Notes: generated by a model not told the origin, from the letters alone. Positions 42,577 to 51,230 are shown, counted from the stretch's first letter. The stretch is 51,673 bases of DNA from an uncultured Bacteroidales bacterium (GCA_944326355.1 CALVDO010000015.1:1-51673), one strand, 5' to 3'. Translations and numbers: made by a program.

Positions 42577-42629
42577 GATGTCATGCGGTCAGTATGAGCC
42601 GTTCTTAGGGAACGGTATCCTTTTCACGG

Positions 42630-42637
42630 CAAAAATA
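42630..42637 (-). promoter_or_regulatory. -7 box (TATTTTTG) for the pectin methylesterase-like gene
   Basis: Minus-strand TATTTTTG predicts a leader of about 48 bases with a small hairpin (CCGTTC at 42599-42604 with GAACGG at 42610-42615). Confidence 0.5.
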
Positions 42638-42676
42638 CTTCAGATTTTCATCCGTGGCATGTAAAAATCATCAAAA

Positions 42677-42706
42677 AACCCCGCTGAATTGCCGTTCAGC
42701 GGGGTT
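42677..42706 (-). terminator. Strong terminator of the receptor/beta-helix/phosphatase operon
   Basis: A perfect 12-bp stem (42677-42688 with 42695-42706) and six-base loop, followed on the minus strand by a T-run (the A-run at 42673-42678). It separates the operon from the pectin methylesterase gene. Confidence 0.85.
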
Positions 42707-42746
42707 TCTTTATTCTCGGGACATCGAGATTCGGGCCGAGGCCGGC

Positions 42747-43706
42747 TCATCTTGTCTTCTTCACGGTGTGGAGGACATTGCCGTCCTTATCGAGCATGTG
42801 CAGGTCGAGCTCGTGCTCGTCGGCCGTGATCAGTGACCAGCCCGACTTGTTGCTGCAGAATACCGTTCCCTCTATAGGCTGCACGTCCTCGCGGCTGAGC
42901 GACCCCGAGGTGTTGACCACATAGTCGATGTCGCATCCTTCCATACGGATGTGCTGGAAGGTGTGGATGTGTCCGCAGAGGTACATGTCCACGTTGCCGT
43001 ATCTGCGGATCACCGGATCGAGACGCTGCTGGAGATCGCTTCTCTCACTGTCGCTCTTGTCTGTGTAGGCGTAGATCGGATGGTGTCCCACGACGAGCAC
43101 CCAGTCCTCGTCGGCCTCGGAGAGCACCTTGTCGAGCCATTCCATCTGCTCGCTCCAGTCGGACTTCGATGCATCGGCGTATTTGTCAGTCTCCTCGCGG
43201 TACTTGTCGATTATCGGAGTGGTGTCTACCATTACGATGCGCACGGTCACCCCGTCCTCCTCCTTGACGAAGGTGTAGTATTTGGCCGGCATTGTCCAGC
43301 GTGCGCTGACGCTGCTGTATTCGACCACGGCGTCGGTGTTGCTCCTGTATTCGTGGTTTCCGCAGATCGGATACCATTCTATCATCAGGTCCGGATGGGA
43401 GTAGATGAGCTCATAATTGGTCATCCACAGCGGGTCGCTGATGCTCTGCACTCCCTCGAAGTGGTGCACGTCACCTGCCGCCACCACAAACTCTATGTCG
43501 ATGGTCTCGGCCATCTTGCCCATGGTCTCCGCTATAGGCTTCTGGTCGTAGTAGCCGTTGCGGCCGAGGTCGTTGGCGAGGTAGAAGTTGAGCGGCTTCT
43601 CGAGGCTCTTCCACTCCTGCGCATGGTCGGCAGTCGTCACCGTCACCTGCCCGCATGAGATGATGCAGATGGCAATGCCGATGAGGAGTATGATGTTCTT
43701 TTTCAT
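42747..43706 (-). CDS. Acid-phosphatase-like metallophosphoesterase lipoprotein
   Basis: The 319-residue product is a lipoprotein (CIISCGQ, Cys18) with the two-metal calcineurin/purple-acid-phosphatase core: Asp46 in LANDLGRNG, GDVHH at 78-82, GNHEY at 116-120, GHHP at 207-210 and GHIHTFQH at 245-252. Overall order and spacing resemble tartrate-resistant acid phosphatase. In the GDxxY motif of purple acid phosphatases the Tyr metal ligand is His82 here, so metal content and colour should differ. It is likely to remove phosphate from monoesters at the cell surface or in the periplasm. Last gene of the operon with the TonB-dependent receptor and beta-helix lipoprotein, behind an intercistronic hairpin. 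Confidence 0.88.
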   Translation of the reverse strand: MKKNIILLIGIAICIISCGQVTVTTADHAQEWKSLEKPLNFYLANDLGRNGYYDQKPIAETMGKMAETIDIEFVVAAGDVHHFEGVQSISDPLWMTNYELIYSHPDLMIEWYPICGNHEYRSNTDAVVEYSSVSARWTMPAKYYTFVKEEDGVTVRIVMVDTTPIIDKYREETDKYADASKSDWSEQMEWLDKVLSEADEDWVLVVGHHPIYAYTDKSDSERSDLQQRLDPVIRRYGNVDMYLCGHIHTFQHIRMEGCDIDYVVNTSGSLSREDVQPIEGTVFCSNKSGWSLITADEHELDLHMLDKDGNVLHTVKKTR

Positions 43707-43745
43707 CCTTTTTCTTATTGATTGTCTGGATTTTTCATTCTTATT

Positions 43746-43786
43746 GACTGTCCTGATTCGGCGTCAGTCGGGGAATCAGGACAGTC
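43746..43786. other. Perfect 14-bp inverted repeat between operon genes
   Basis: 43746-43759 pairs exactly with 43773-43786 around a 13-base loop, in the 99-base gap between the beta-helix lipoprotein and phosphatase genes. No T-run follows on the minus strand, so it is better read as an mRNA processing or stability hairpin, or a partial terminator, than as a full stop. Confidence 0.7.
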
Positions 43787-43805
43787 GATTTCTTAGAATA
43801 AATGG

Positions 43806-45221
43806 CTATTCAGCAGCTCCGAAGGCTCCGAACCACGGCTGCACCGCAGGGGAGGTGTAGGTCTGTCCGTTTACGGTGAGGCCTGTCACTGAGTAGAACG
43901 GCTGGCGGGAAGGCTCGGAAGGCTCGTATGCGCCCTCGAGCACAGGAGATCCTGCTGCCACATGGAAGTCCCATGCGTCATTCCACTCGCAGAGAGCCGG
44001 GTCCACATCGAGGTCGTAGTTCACGAAGTCCGGATTAAGGCTCTCGGTGTCCTCAGACGACTTGGCCATGATGCTGTTGACATCCACTTTCTCAGCGTCA
44101 TATTCCTCGTGATTGAAAGCGTAGCCTTCGTATGCGAACTTCACTCCGGAGTACTGGAGCATTTCTCCGTCATCCTCATATTCACCCTCGAAGAAGAGGT
44201 GGCTCTGCACTTTGCCTGAAGCATAGAAGTTGTAGTCAATGAACGAGTTGTCCCTGTCATAGCAGTCCTCAGCGCCGGGCTGGTCGTAGGCAGGGGTGAT
44301 AGCCCTGAACTTGCAGTTGACCATCAGGTTGTTGAACACGCTCACATTGGCCATCTCCTCCACATAGATGCTGCCTCCCTTTTCGCCGTCGCGTCTCCAG
44401 CCGGAGTTGATGATGGTGTTGTTGTAGGCCTGGATCAGTGCCTGGTGTCTCACTGCGCTCTGGTCTGAGCTGGAGAGCTTGAGTCCGTTGGTGTTCGGGC
44501 TGAACATGACGTTGCCGGCCACATCCACCTTGCAGCCCGACTTCACGTTCACAGCCTCTGCGCCGTCATATCCGTTGGCGCTGAAGATGTTGCCTGCTAT
44601 GATGGCGTTTCCTCCCATCATATAGATTCCGTCAGACCAGCCGTTGCGGATGACGCTGTTGGTGATGACGTAGCGGCCGTCAACATTGTTGGTGGTGATC
44701 TGAGGATATGCGTCGTCACCTGCAGTGTAGTAGCCGTTCTCTGCGGCAGGGGAGCCCTCTATCACCTGTCCGCCGGTGTATTCGATGACGGTGTGGTCGA
44801 TGATCATCTCCTCGCAGGTCGCTCCGGCCACGATGCCGCCCCAGAGACCTTTGAACTTGTTGTCCTCAGTCCTGAGCTCTTCTGCCACGGTGAGAAGGAT
44901 CGGCTGCTCCTCAGTTCCGAGGCAGTAGAGATTGCCGTCCACGGTGAACTCGATCGGAACATGATTGACGCCTACTCCCGAGCTGCTGAAGATGACGGTC
45001 ACTCCCGGCTCGATGGTCAGGCTCTTGCCCTCAGGCACGAGGATGTGGCTGTTCACTTCAACGGTGGTTCCGGCAGCCCATGTGCCTTCCGCTTCGAGCA
45101 CTTCCACGTCAGTTCCCGGAGTCGGAGTGGTGTTGCCGTTTCCCGATCCGTTTTCCTTTTCGCAGGCCGCGAAGAAGAGTGTTGACGCGGCTGCAAGCAT
45201 GATGAGATTTCTTGTCTTCAT
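43806..45221 (-). CDS. Parallel beta-helix lipoprotein of unknown ligand
   Basis: The 471-residue product has a lipoprotein signal with Cys20 (LFFAAC) followed by the polar EKENGSGNGN stretch that often marks surface export in Bacteroidetes. From about residue 60 onward short repeated strands (LVPEGKSLTIEPGVTVIFSS, RYVITNSVIRNGWSDGIYMM, NAIIAGNIFSANG) form a right-handed beta-helix. The C-terminal part ends with the AWDFHVAAGSPVLEGA and AVQPWFGAFG segments. No catalytic residues of a known lyase or esterase are evident. It starts ten bases after the TonB-dependent receptor gene, in the place where a SusD would stand, so a role as its surface ligand-binding partner is plausible but unproven. 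Confidence 0.82.
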   Translation of the reverse strand: MKTRNLIMLAAASTLFFAACEKENGSGNGNTTPTPGTDVEVLEAEGTWAAGTTVEVNSHILVPEGKSLTIEPGVTVIFSSSGVGVNHVPIEFTVDGNLYCLGTEEQPILLTVAEELRTEDNKFKGLWGGIVAGATCEEMIIDHTVIEYTGGQVIEGSPAAENGYYTAGDDAYPQITTNNVDGRYVITNSVIRNGWSDGIYMMGGNAIIAGNIFSANGYDGAEAVNVKSGCKVDVAGNVMFSPNTNGLKLSSSDQSAVRHQALIQAYNNTIINSGWRRDGEKGGSIYVEEMANVSVFNNLMVNCKFRAITPAYDQPGAEDCYDRDNSFIDYNFYASGKVQSHLFFEGEYEDDGEMLQYSGVKFAYEGYAFNHEEYDAEKVDVNSIMAKSSEDTESLNPDFVNYDLDVDPALCEWNDAWDFHVAAGSPVLEGAYEPSEPSRQPFYSVTGLTVNGQTYTSPAVQPWFGAFGAAE

Positions 45222-45231
45222 AAATTATGAG

Positions 45232-47958
45232 TTATTGGAATTTGTATCTTATGCCAATCGTGATCGTCTGTGCGTGCCATTCGCGCCTCTCGATGACCCC
45301 GCCTCTGTATCTTTCGTAGTCGGTGAGCGATTCTGTCATGCGGCTCGGCGTGATGTAGCGGAGCACGGGTGTATCGAGGAGGTTGGATGCCTTGGCGAAG
45401 ATGGCGATGCCGACCCTGAAGCTCTTTTCGATTGAGGCGTCCAGCTGGGCGTATCCCGCCTCCCAGATGTCGTTGTCAAGCCAGTTGGAGATCTCGCTCA
45501 GTCTCTTTCCGGTGTAGGAGCCGGAGACCTGAGCCTCTATGCCGCACTTCGGGAAGTTGAAGAGGAGGGAGAGGTTGGCCACATGGGCTGCCTGTCCGTA
45601 GAGCGGCCTTGTCTGGCTCACGGTCACCACCTCTGTCCCCTCGCGGAGTCTCTTGCTGGTGGTGATGCTTGACTTTGTCCATGTGTAGTTGGCCTTTATG
45701 CCGAACCATTTAAAGTATTTCATGATGTCAACCTCCACTCCGGCGTTCATCGCGTCGCCGAAGTTCATCGGGGAGATGTAGGTGGCCTGGCCCTCGTTGA
45801 TGAGCCCGTATTCGATCGGATTCTGGAGCTTTTTCCAGAAGAGCCCTACCATGAACTGCTCTGAAGACCTCGGAAAGAACTCGTATCTGAGGTCGAGATT
45901 GTCGGCCACGGTGTGCTGGAGCGACGGATTTCCCTTCTCGTCGTAGTCTTCGTTAAGGATGGTGTAGGGGACGATCTCGAAGAATCCCGGGCGGTTGATC
46001 GACCTGCCGTATGAGAATCTCAGGTTGGCGTTCTTGTGCACATTGTATTTGATGTGGACGCTCGGGAGGATGTCCGTATAGTCCTGGTCGCCTTCGGACT
46101 CCGTCTTTCTCGGGAAGTCAAGGGCATAGCCCTGGTCAGTATGCTCGGCCCTCACTCCGGCTATCACCTCGAGCCCGTTCATCTCGTACTTGGCCATCAG
46201 GTAGCCTGCGGCGATGTTCTCCCACGCGTCGTAGTTGAGCGGGTCGCCGATGTTGCCGTATGCTCTCGGGGTCAGGAGAAGCTGGTCGAAATTGGTCCAT
46301 TCCGAGCCATAGTACTGCAGATCCTCCCTGCCGGTGGCCGAATCGAAGGTGTATTCGTTGAAGAAGCTGTCCCTTATCTTGTTCCTGTACATTCCTCCGG
46401 CCTTCAGCTGGAGATTGGAGCCGCCGGAGAAGTCGAATCTGTACGAGAGGTTGACATACCCCGCGAAGTCTCTGTCGGAGTTGTGCTCCCACCTCTTTTC
46501 GGCTGAGTCGGTGTTGTACAGGTGGGGCTGCTGCATGTTGACATAGATTTTGGTGTTGTCAGGCGATGTGCTGTATGCCTGGGAGAATACGCCTGTCCAG
46601 TCCAGCTTGAGCCTGTTGCCGTCAAGGAATGAATGCTCTCCCTTGAGGGTTGTGTTGATGATGTACTGGCGGTTCCACTGCATCTTCACTATCCAGTCCT
46701 TCCTGTTCTGCCCGTCGCGCACCTCGCTTTCGCGCAGGTCCATATAGCCCGCGTAGAGCATGAGCTTGTGCCTTCCGTTGAAGCGCCAGTCGAGCTTGGC
46801 GTGCGCTCCGAGCCTGTTCTGCTCCTTTGAGTATGTCCTGTCCTCGGTGCCGTCGCCCGATGAGCCTGCTACATAGTAGAGCTCAGTGTCCTTGCCTCTG
46901 AAGAGGTTTTGCCAGCTGACGGCCACCATGACTCCGAGCCTGCTGTCGAAATATCTGTCTCCGAATGAGAAGCCTCCGATGAGGTCCGGCCTCGGCCTGG
47001 CGTAGTTAATCCTCATGTTCTCGGTGGTGAAGTCGTCCGCTGTTACAGCGTAGTCCAGAGGCCTTCCCATCCTTTCGTAAGGAGACATCTTCTGTCCGGC
47101 CCTGTGGCTGAACGACTCGAAGTCGCGGTCGAAATACAGGGCGCTGTATCCTGTCGCGAGGTTGGCTGTCACTTCGAGCTTTTCCGGGGCGTCCTTCATC
47201 ACGAGGTTGACCGCGCCTCCGATGCCGTCTCCCTCCATGTCTGCCGTGAGCGACTTTGTCACTTCAAGGCGGTCAAGCATCTCTGAAGGAAAGATGTCGA
47301 GGGGAACAAAGCGGTTCTTGTTGTCCGGGCTCGGTATCTTGACGCCGTTGACGAGAGTATAGTTGTATCTCTTGTCCATGCCTCGGAGTATGGCGTACTG
47401 GCCCTCTCCGCTGCTGTTCCTTTCCACTGTGACTCCGGACATCCTCTGGATGGCGTTTGCCACGGTGAGGTCGGGAGACAGCTCTATTGCCTTGGCACTC
47501 ATGATGTTCACGACATTGAGAGAGGCTTTTTCGATGCTTCTCGCCCCTGCTTCGGACTTGCCTCTGTTCTCGGCCGATACGGTCGCCCCGTCAAGCATTA
47601 TGGTGTCCGGCTCCAGACTTATTATAATGGTCTCACCCGAAGGAGTGCAGCTCAGTTCGGTAGCCTTATAGCCTATCAGTGAGCACTGGATGACGCTTTC
47701 CCCGGCGTCTGTGGCCGGAATGCTGAAACTTCCGTCGAGCCCGGTCACGGCCCATTTTCCCGGATTGTCCTTCACGACCACCGCCGCCCCGATGATCTCC
47801 TCTCCTGTCAGAGCGTCCAGAATCTTGCCGCGGATACTGGTCGAGGCCGGTTTTGACTCGTTTTCCGGCGTTGTGAAGCGCGCGTCTGCCGAGACAGACT
47901 CCGCCGATAGCATCGCCGCCGATATGAGAATTGCCGAGATTGATGACTTTAAGCGCAT
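45232..47958 (-). CDS. TonB-dependent outer membrane receptor (SusD-independent type)
   Basis: The 908-residue product has a signal peptide (about 1-25), a carboxypeptidase-regulatory-like beta-sandwich (about 42-118, IRGKILDALTGEEIIGAAVV), a plug domain (about 140-260, with VANAIQRMSGVTVERNSSGE and DMEGDGIGGAVNLVMKDAP) and a 22-strand-type barrel ending in the aromatic GIRYKFQ. The plug motifs match the TonB-Xanth-Caul class rather than SusC. No SusD gene follows; instead a beta-helix lipoprotein and an acid-phosphatase-like lipoprotein follow in the same operon. It would import a ligand too big or scarce for porins, using TonB energy. The partner phosphatase hints at a phosphorylated compound or released phosphate. 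Confidence 0.93.
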   Translation of the reverse strand: MRLKSSISAILISAAMLSAESVSADARFTTPENESKPASTSIRGKILDALTGEEIIGAAVVVKDNPGKWAVTGLDGSFSIPATDAGESVIQCSLIGYKATELSCTPSGETIIISLEPDTIMLDGATVSAENRGKSEAGARSIEKASLNVVNIMSAKAIELSPDLTVANAIQRMSGVTVERNSSGEGQYAILRGMDKRYNYTLVNGVKIPSPDNKNRFVPLDIFPSEMLDRLEVTKSLTADMEGDGIGGAVNLVMKDAPEKLEVTANLATGYSALYFDRDFESFSHRAGQKMSPYERMGRPLDYAVTADDFTTENMRINYARPRPDLIGGFSFGDRYFDSRLGVMVAVSWQNLFRGKDTELYYVAGSSGDGTEDRTYSKEQNRLGAHAKLDWRFNGRHKLMLYAGYMDLRESEVRDGQNRKDWIVKMQWNRQYIINTTLKGEHSFLDGNRLKLDWTGVFSQAYSTSPDNTKIYVNMQQPHLYNTDSAEKRWEHNSDRDFAGYVNLSYRFDFSGGSNLQLKAGGMYRNKIRDSFFNEYTFDSATGREDLQYYGSEWTNFDQLLLTPRAYGNIGDPLNYDAWENIAAGYLMAKYEMNGLEVIAGVRAEHTDQGYALDFPRKTESEGDQDYTDILPSVHIKYNVHKNANLRFSYGRSINRPGFFEIVPYTILNEDYDEKGNPSLQHTVADNLDLRYEFFPRSSEQFMVGLFWKKLQNPIEYGLINEGQATYISPMNFGDAMNAGVEVDIMKYFKWFGIKANYTWTKSSITTSKRLREGTEVVTVSQTRPLYGQAAHVANLSLLFNFPKCGIEAQVSGSYTGKRLSEISNWLDNDIWEAGYAQLDASIEKSFRVGIAIFAKASNLLDTPVLRYITPSRMTESLTDYERYRGGVIERREWHAQTITIGIRYKFQ

Positions 47959-47975
47959 GTCCTGAATTTTGGGCG

Positions 47976-47983
47976 CAAAGGTA
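47976..47983 (-). promoter_or_regulatory. -7 box (TACCTTTG) for the receptor operon
   Basis: Minus-strand TACCTTTG lies 17 bases before ATG 47958, so the leader would be about 12 bases. I see no PhoB-type box by eye in the 207-base divergent region. Confidence 0.5.
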
Positions 47984-48108
47984 TTCCGGTCTTTTTTCCT
48001 GAAAACGTAGTTTCAGTTAAGATTATGTTTCAACTCGTGACAGAAATGTTACGTTTATGATTTATTATGTCAGTGTCGATTTTCCTTGAAAAATATTCGG
48101 TAAATACC

Positions 48109-48136
48109 TTGTTATATGTGGAAATTGCTATATTTG
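48109..48136 (+). promoter_or_regulatory. Promoter of the FnIII-repeat lipoprotein gene
   Basis: TTG (48109-48111), 17 bases, then TATATTTG (48129-48136), two short of the ideal spacing. Leader about 25 bases to ATG 48166. Confidence 0.5.
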
Positions 48137-48165
48137 AACTTTAGACTATTCAAAATTGTGTTTTT

Positions 48166-49674
48166 ATGAAAAGATTTGACCTTCTGACATGCTGTGTGTG
48201 CGCGGCCGTCCTGATGTCGTGCGACCCTGAGTCCGGCAGAGATTCTGTCCCTGTTCCTCTTGACACTCCTTCCGGTCTGACTGCTGAAGCGACTGAAAAT
48301 TCCATCCTGTTCTCGTGGGATCCGGTCCAGGACGCGAAATGCTATGCCTATGTTCTGAACGATGCCGAAGATGAGGTGTTTACGAATGAGACATCCGTGA
48401 CTGTAGCTGACCTGCAGCCGGAGACTTCCTATACCTTCCGCGTGAAGGCTGTGTCGGGAGACCTGTCCGTATGGGCGGATTCTGAATGGGCGTCAACGAC
48501 CGTCGTGACTTCTGAGCAGCCCGTGCCTCCGTTTCAGCTGACCGTGTCGGACGTGACTTTCCATAGCGCCAATTTCAAGGTCATTCCGCTTGACGAGAAC
48601 ATGACTTATTTCTGCAATGTCATTCTCAAGGATCAGTTTGAGCAGTTTGCGTCAACGGATGAGCTCGTTACGCAGCAGATTGAGACCATTAAGGAGGTGG
48701 CCGCGGCCAACGCGATGACGTTTGAGGCATATTGCCGTACCTTCGAGCTGCTTAACAGCGGCACAAACGACTTCGCCTCCACAACGCTTGACGCTGATTC
48801 TGAATATGTGGAATTCGTGTTCGGCCTCGATTATTCCGGAGTCGCAACATCAGATGTGGTGTATGAGGAGTTCAGGACTCTGGAGGAGCCTAAGGTGACC
48901 CCTTCCGACATGACCTTCGAGTTTGAGGTCACCGACATCACCGACATAAGCGCAAAGCTCGCGGTCCGTCCGTCTGCCGATGACGAGTCTTATTACTGTT
49001 TCTTCGTCAATAAGGAGAATCTGGACTATCTGGGTGAAGAGTATGTGATCAACGCCTGTCTTGCTGATCTTAATGACCACATCTCAAGCTCGGATTATGC
49101 TACGGTTATCGATGAGTTGTGCCATAAGGGAGATTATGTCATGCCTTACGGGGAGCTGGAGCCGGACACGGAATATGTAGGCTTCGCTTTCGGCGTTGGA
49201 CAGCAGGGTCTTAAGGCTGCCGCCTCTACACGGCTTTTTGTCTCTGACCCGTTCATCACCAATTCTCCGGGAGGAGGCGATGATCCTATACGCATAGAAG
49301 TCATCAACTTCGGAATAGAAAGGACTGAGATCAAGTTCATCCCGTCACCGGAAGTGGATTCATACAGATGCGAACTCGTCAAGCTGTCCGATTTCGGAGC
49401 AGACAAGACTGATGAGGAAATATTGGCGGCTGATATGGATAATCTCTGGAATGACTATGCGGACTATTATGTGATGCTGCTTCTGTATGAGGAGTACACT
49501 CTGACGAGAATCAATCCTCTGGAGCCGGACACGGATTATATCGCCTATGCCTATGGCTTGAGCGGCAGCGAGTTCGTCGCGACCACCCCTCTCTGCAAAA
49601 AGATTCTCCGCACTCCGTCGGCAGAGTCCTCAGCGTCTGCGTCTGTCAGAGCCCTTCTCCGCGGAGTCCGCTGA
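48166..49674 (+). CDS. Lipoprotein with one FnIII domain and three copies of an unrecognised domain
   Basis: The 502-residue product has a lipoprotein signal with Cys19 (AVLMSCDPESG), a fibronectin type III domain at about 33-117 (LQPETSYTFRVKAVSG), then three roughly 110-residue repeats at about 124-238, 249-357 and 376-483. Each repeat opens with a strand pair before a Tyr/Cys (TYFCNVIL, SYYCFFVN, SYRCELVK), continues with a helical acidic middle (STDELVTQQIETI, EEYVINACLADL, TDEEILAADMDNL), and closes L-x-x-D-[ST]-x-Y followed by an aromatic/Gly strand (EYVEFVFG, EYVGFAFG, DYIAYAYG). No enzyme motif. It probably sits on the outer membrane as an adhesive or binding protein. Divergent from the receptor operon. 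Confidence 0.8.
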   Translation: MKRFDLLTCCVCAAVLMSCDPESGRDSVPVPLDTPSGLTAEATENSILFSWDPVQDAKCYAYVLNDAEDEVFTNETSVTVADLQPETSYTFRVKAVSGDLSVWADSEWASTTVVTSEQPVPPFQLTVSDVTFHSANFKVIPLDENMTYFCNVILKDQFEQFASTDELVTQQIETIKEVAAANAMTFEAYCRTFELLNSGTNDFASTTLDADSEYVEFVFGLDYSGVATSDVVYEEFRTLEEPKVTPSDMTFEFEVTDITDISAKLAVRPSADDESYYCFFVNKENLDYLGEEYVINACLADLNDHISSSDYATVIDELCHKGDYVMPYGELEPDTEYVGFAFGVGQQGLKAAASTRLFVSDPFITNSPGGGDDPIRIEVINFGIERTEIKFIPSPEVDSYRCELVKLSDFGADKTDEEILAADMDNLWNDYADYYVMLLLYEEYTLTRINPLEPDTDYIAYAYGLSGSEFVATTPLCKKILRTPSAESSASASVRALLRGVR

Positions 49675-49798
49675 GCGCCAGACCATAAGGCTATGCCGCT
49701 CCGGCGTTTCATCCCCTGATCTTGTGGGGGAGGATTCTCATAGCAGGACTCTGCCTGCAATCCGCAGCTGATGCGCCGGGACGACATCGTCGAGAATG

Positions 49799-49843
49799 AA
49801 GGAGGCCGCCACAGATCTCTTTGTGGTCGGCCTCCTTTATTTT
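49799..49843 (+). terminator. Terminator between FnIII lipoprotein and ATPase genes
   Basis: A stem of about 15 bp with one bulge (from 49799 to about 49836) followed on the plus strand by a T-rich run. It lies partly in the end of the convergent ATPase gene, whose stop is at 49837. Confidence 0.75.
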
Positions 49844-51198
49844 ACATCCTCAACAACTGCAGTATTCTCCGCCAAAAATCTCTTCAACAAAAAAGTCAAG
49901 AAATAAGGGAAAGTATAGATCTTGCCGTTGAAGCCGATATTCTTATATCCCAACTTGATGCCGTATTTTACATCTGGATATTTATCATCGCTTATCAGTT
50001 TATTCAATGATGCTGTTGCACCATCATTGGCTTTAACTTCCACAGGAATAAGGGAATGTGTGTCGCGCACAAAGAAATCCATTTCAAGAGAAGGTCTGTC
50101 ACTACTATAATAGTAGAGATTATATCCTTGCTTTACCAACATGTCTCCTGCTATGTTCTCATATATAGCTCCTTTGTATGTACCGAGATTTTTATTGACT
50201 CTCAAATCTTCTTGGGCTTCTTCATCGAGCGATGCAATGAGCAGACCTGTGTCTTTATAATAAATTTTATAGAGTTTGGAATCGTAATTTCCCTTAAGAG
50301 GAAGCTCCGGCAGATTCAGACAATAACATACATTTATAACACCTGCATCGGCTAACCATTCTACACACCCGATATAATCTCTGTTTCTTGCATTTTTTGC
50401 TATCTTGGTAATTTGAAAACGTTTATTTTCTTTGGCCAGGAAGGTGGAAATATGGTTATAGACAGCTTTAACTTTCGCTTTATCCAGTCCTTCTGCATAT
50501 TTGGTAATATCCTCTTCGTAGTCTTTGAGCAACTGTTTCTGAATGTCCAGTGTTCCGCTAAAGTTTTTATTCTTAATATATGTATTTACTACCTCCGGCA
50601 TCCCCCCGATAATAACATAATCCCGGAAAAGTTCAAAAAGGACATCCATCTGCAATTTGGCAAGCGGCTTGACATCCGACATGTGTCGGTAAAGTTCCTC
50701 TATAAAATCCTCTGTATATCCCTTAGCCCACAGGAACTCTTCGAAATCCATAGAAAACATTTCATAATCTTCCTTATAACCAACACTATTGGATTCTATC
50801 TCCTTGTACTTGATTCCCATCAATGAACCGGAACATACGACATCGAACCGTCCGTCGAGCTTAAAGAACTTCAATGATGTGGCACAATTAGGGCAGGCTT
50901 GCAGTTCATCAAAGAAGAAAATCGTTTCCCCCGGTATAAACTTCAGTTCAGGATTAAGTAATGAGATGTTTTTAAGGATCGTATCAACCTCAAATCCATC
51001 TTCAAAGATATTTTTATATTTTGTCTGTTCTACAAAATTGATTTGGATAACATTCTTATAGTTCTGATATGCAAACCACTCTATAGAGCGAGTCTTTCCA
51101 ATCTGACGAGCTCCTTTTATTATGAGAGGTTTTCTATCGGGATTCTTCTTCCATGCTATTAAATAAGCATCAATTTTTCGCCTAAGCAATTTATCCAT
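49837..51198 (-). CDS. AAA ATPase with DUF4143-type C-terminal domain
   Basis: The 453-residue product has Walker A GARQIGKT near residue 36, Walker B IFFFDELQACP, a sensor-like VVCSGSLMGIKYKE, and a winged-helix part. The C-terminal DUF4143 domain has a PD-(D/E)XK-like core (YYYSSDRPSLEMDFFVRD ... PVEVKAN), giving the E-x-D and E-V-K residues. This family is widespread and mobile in Bacteroidales with no firm function. ATG 51198 is chosen because the -7 box at 51223-51230 lies on top of the upstream ATG at 51225. Base composition is visibly AT-richer than the genes to the left, suggesting recent transfer. Confidence 0.88.
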   Translation of the reverse strand: MDKLLRRKIDAYLIAWKKNPDRKPLIIKGARQIGKTRSIEWFAYQNYKNVIQINFVEQTKYKNIFEDGFEVDTILKNISLLNPELKFIPGETIFFFDELQACPNCATSLKFFKLDGRFDVVCSGSLMGIKYKEIESNSVGYKEDYEMFSMDFEEFLWAKGYTEDFIEELYRHMSDVKPLAKLQMDVLFELFRDYVIIGGMPEVVNTYIKNKNFSGTLDIQKQLLKDYEEDITKYAEGLDKAKVKAVYNHISTFLAKENKRFQITKIAKNARNRDYIGCVEWLADAGVINVCYCLNLPELPLKGNYDSKLYKIYYKDTGLLIASLDEEAQEDLRVNKNLGTYKGAIYENIAGDMLVKQGYNLYYYSSDRPSLEMDFFVRDTHSLIPVEVKANDGATASLNKLISDDKYPDVKYGIKLGYKNIGFNGKIYTFPYFLTFLLKRFLAENTAVVEDVK

Positions 51199-51222
51199 AA
51201 TCAACTTCTTCTGTTTCAATCG

Positions 51223-51230
51223 CAAATATA
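51223..51230 (-). promoter_or_regulatory. -7 box (TATATTTG) that decides the ATPase start
   Basis: Minus-strand TATATTTG places the transcript start near 51217, downstream of the ATG at 51225, so translation must begin at 51198. A TTTTTTGG stretch about 21 bases upstream could be the -33 box. Confidence 0.6.

Noticed and set aside
42951..43658. 235-codon plus-strand frame opposite the phosphatase gene
   Set aside because: Mirror of a real gene with all metal-binding motifs on the minus strand; no independent evidence.
45232..47958. Calling the receptor SusC and the next gene SusD
   Set aside because: Plug motifs are of another TonB receptor class and the following lipoprotein is a beta-helix, not a TPR-rich SusD.
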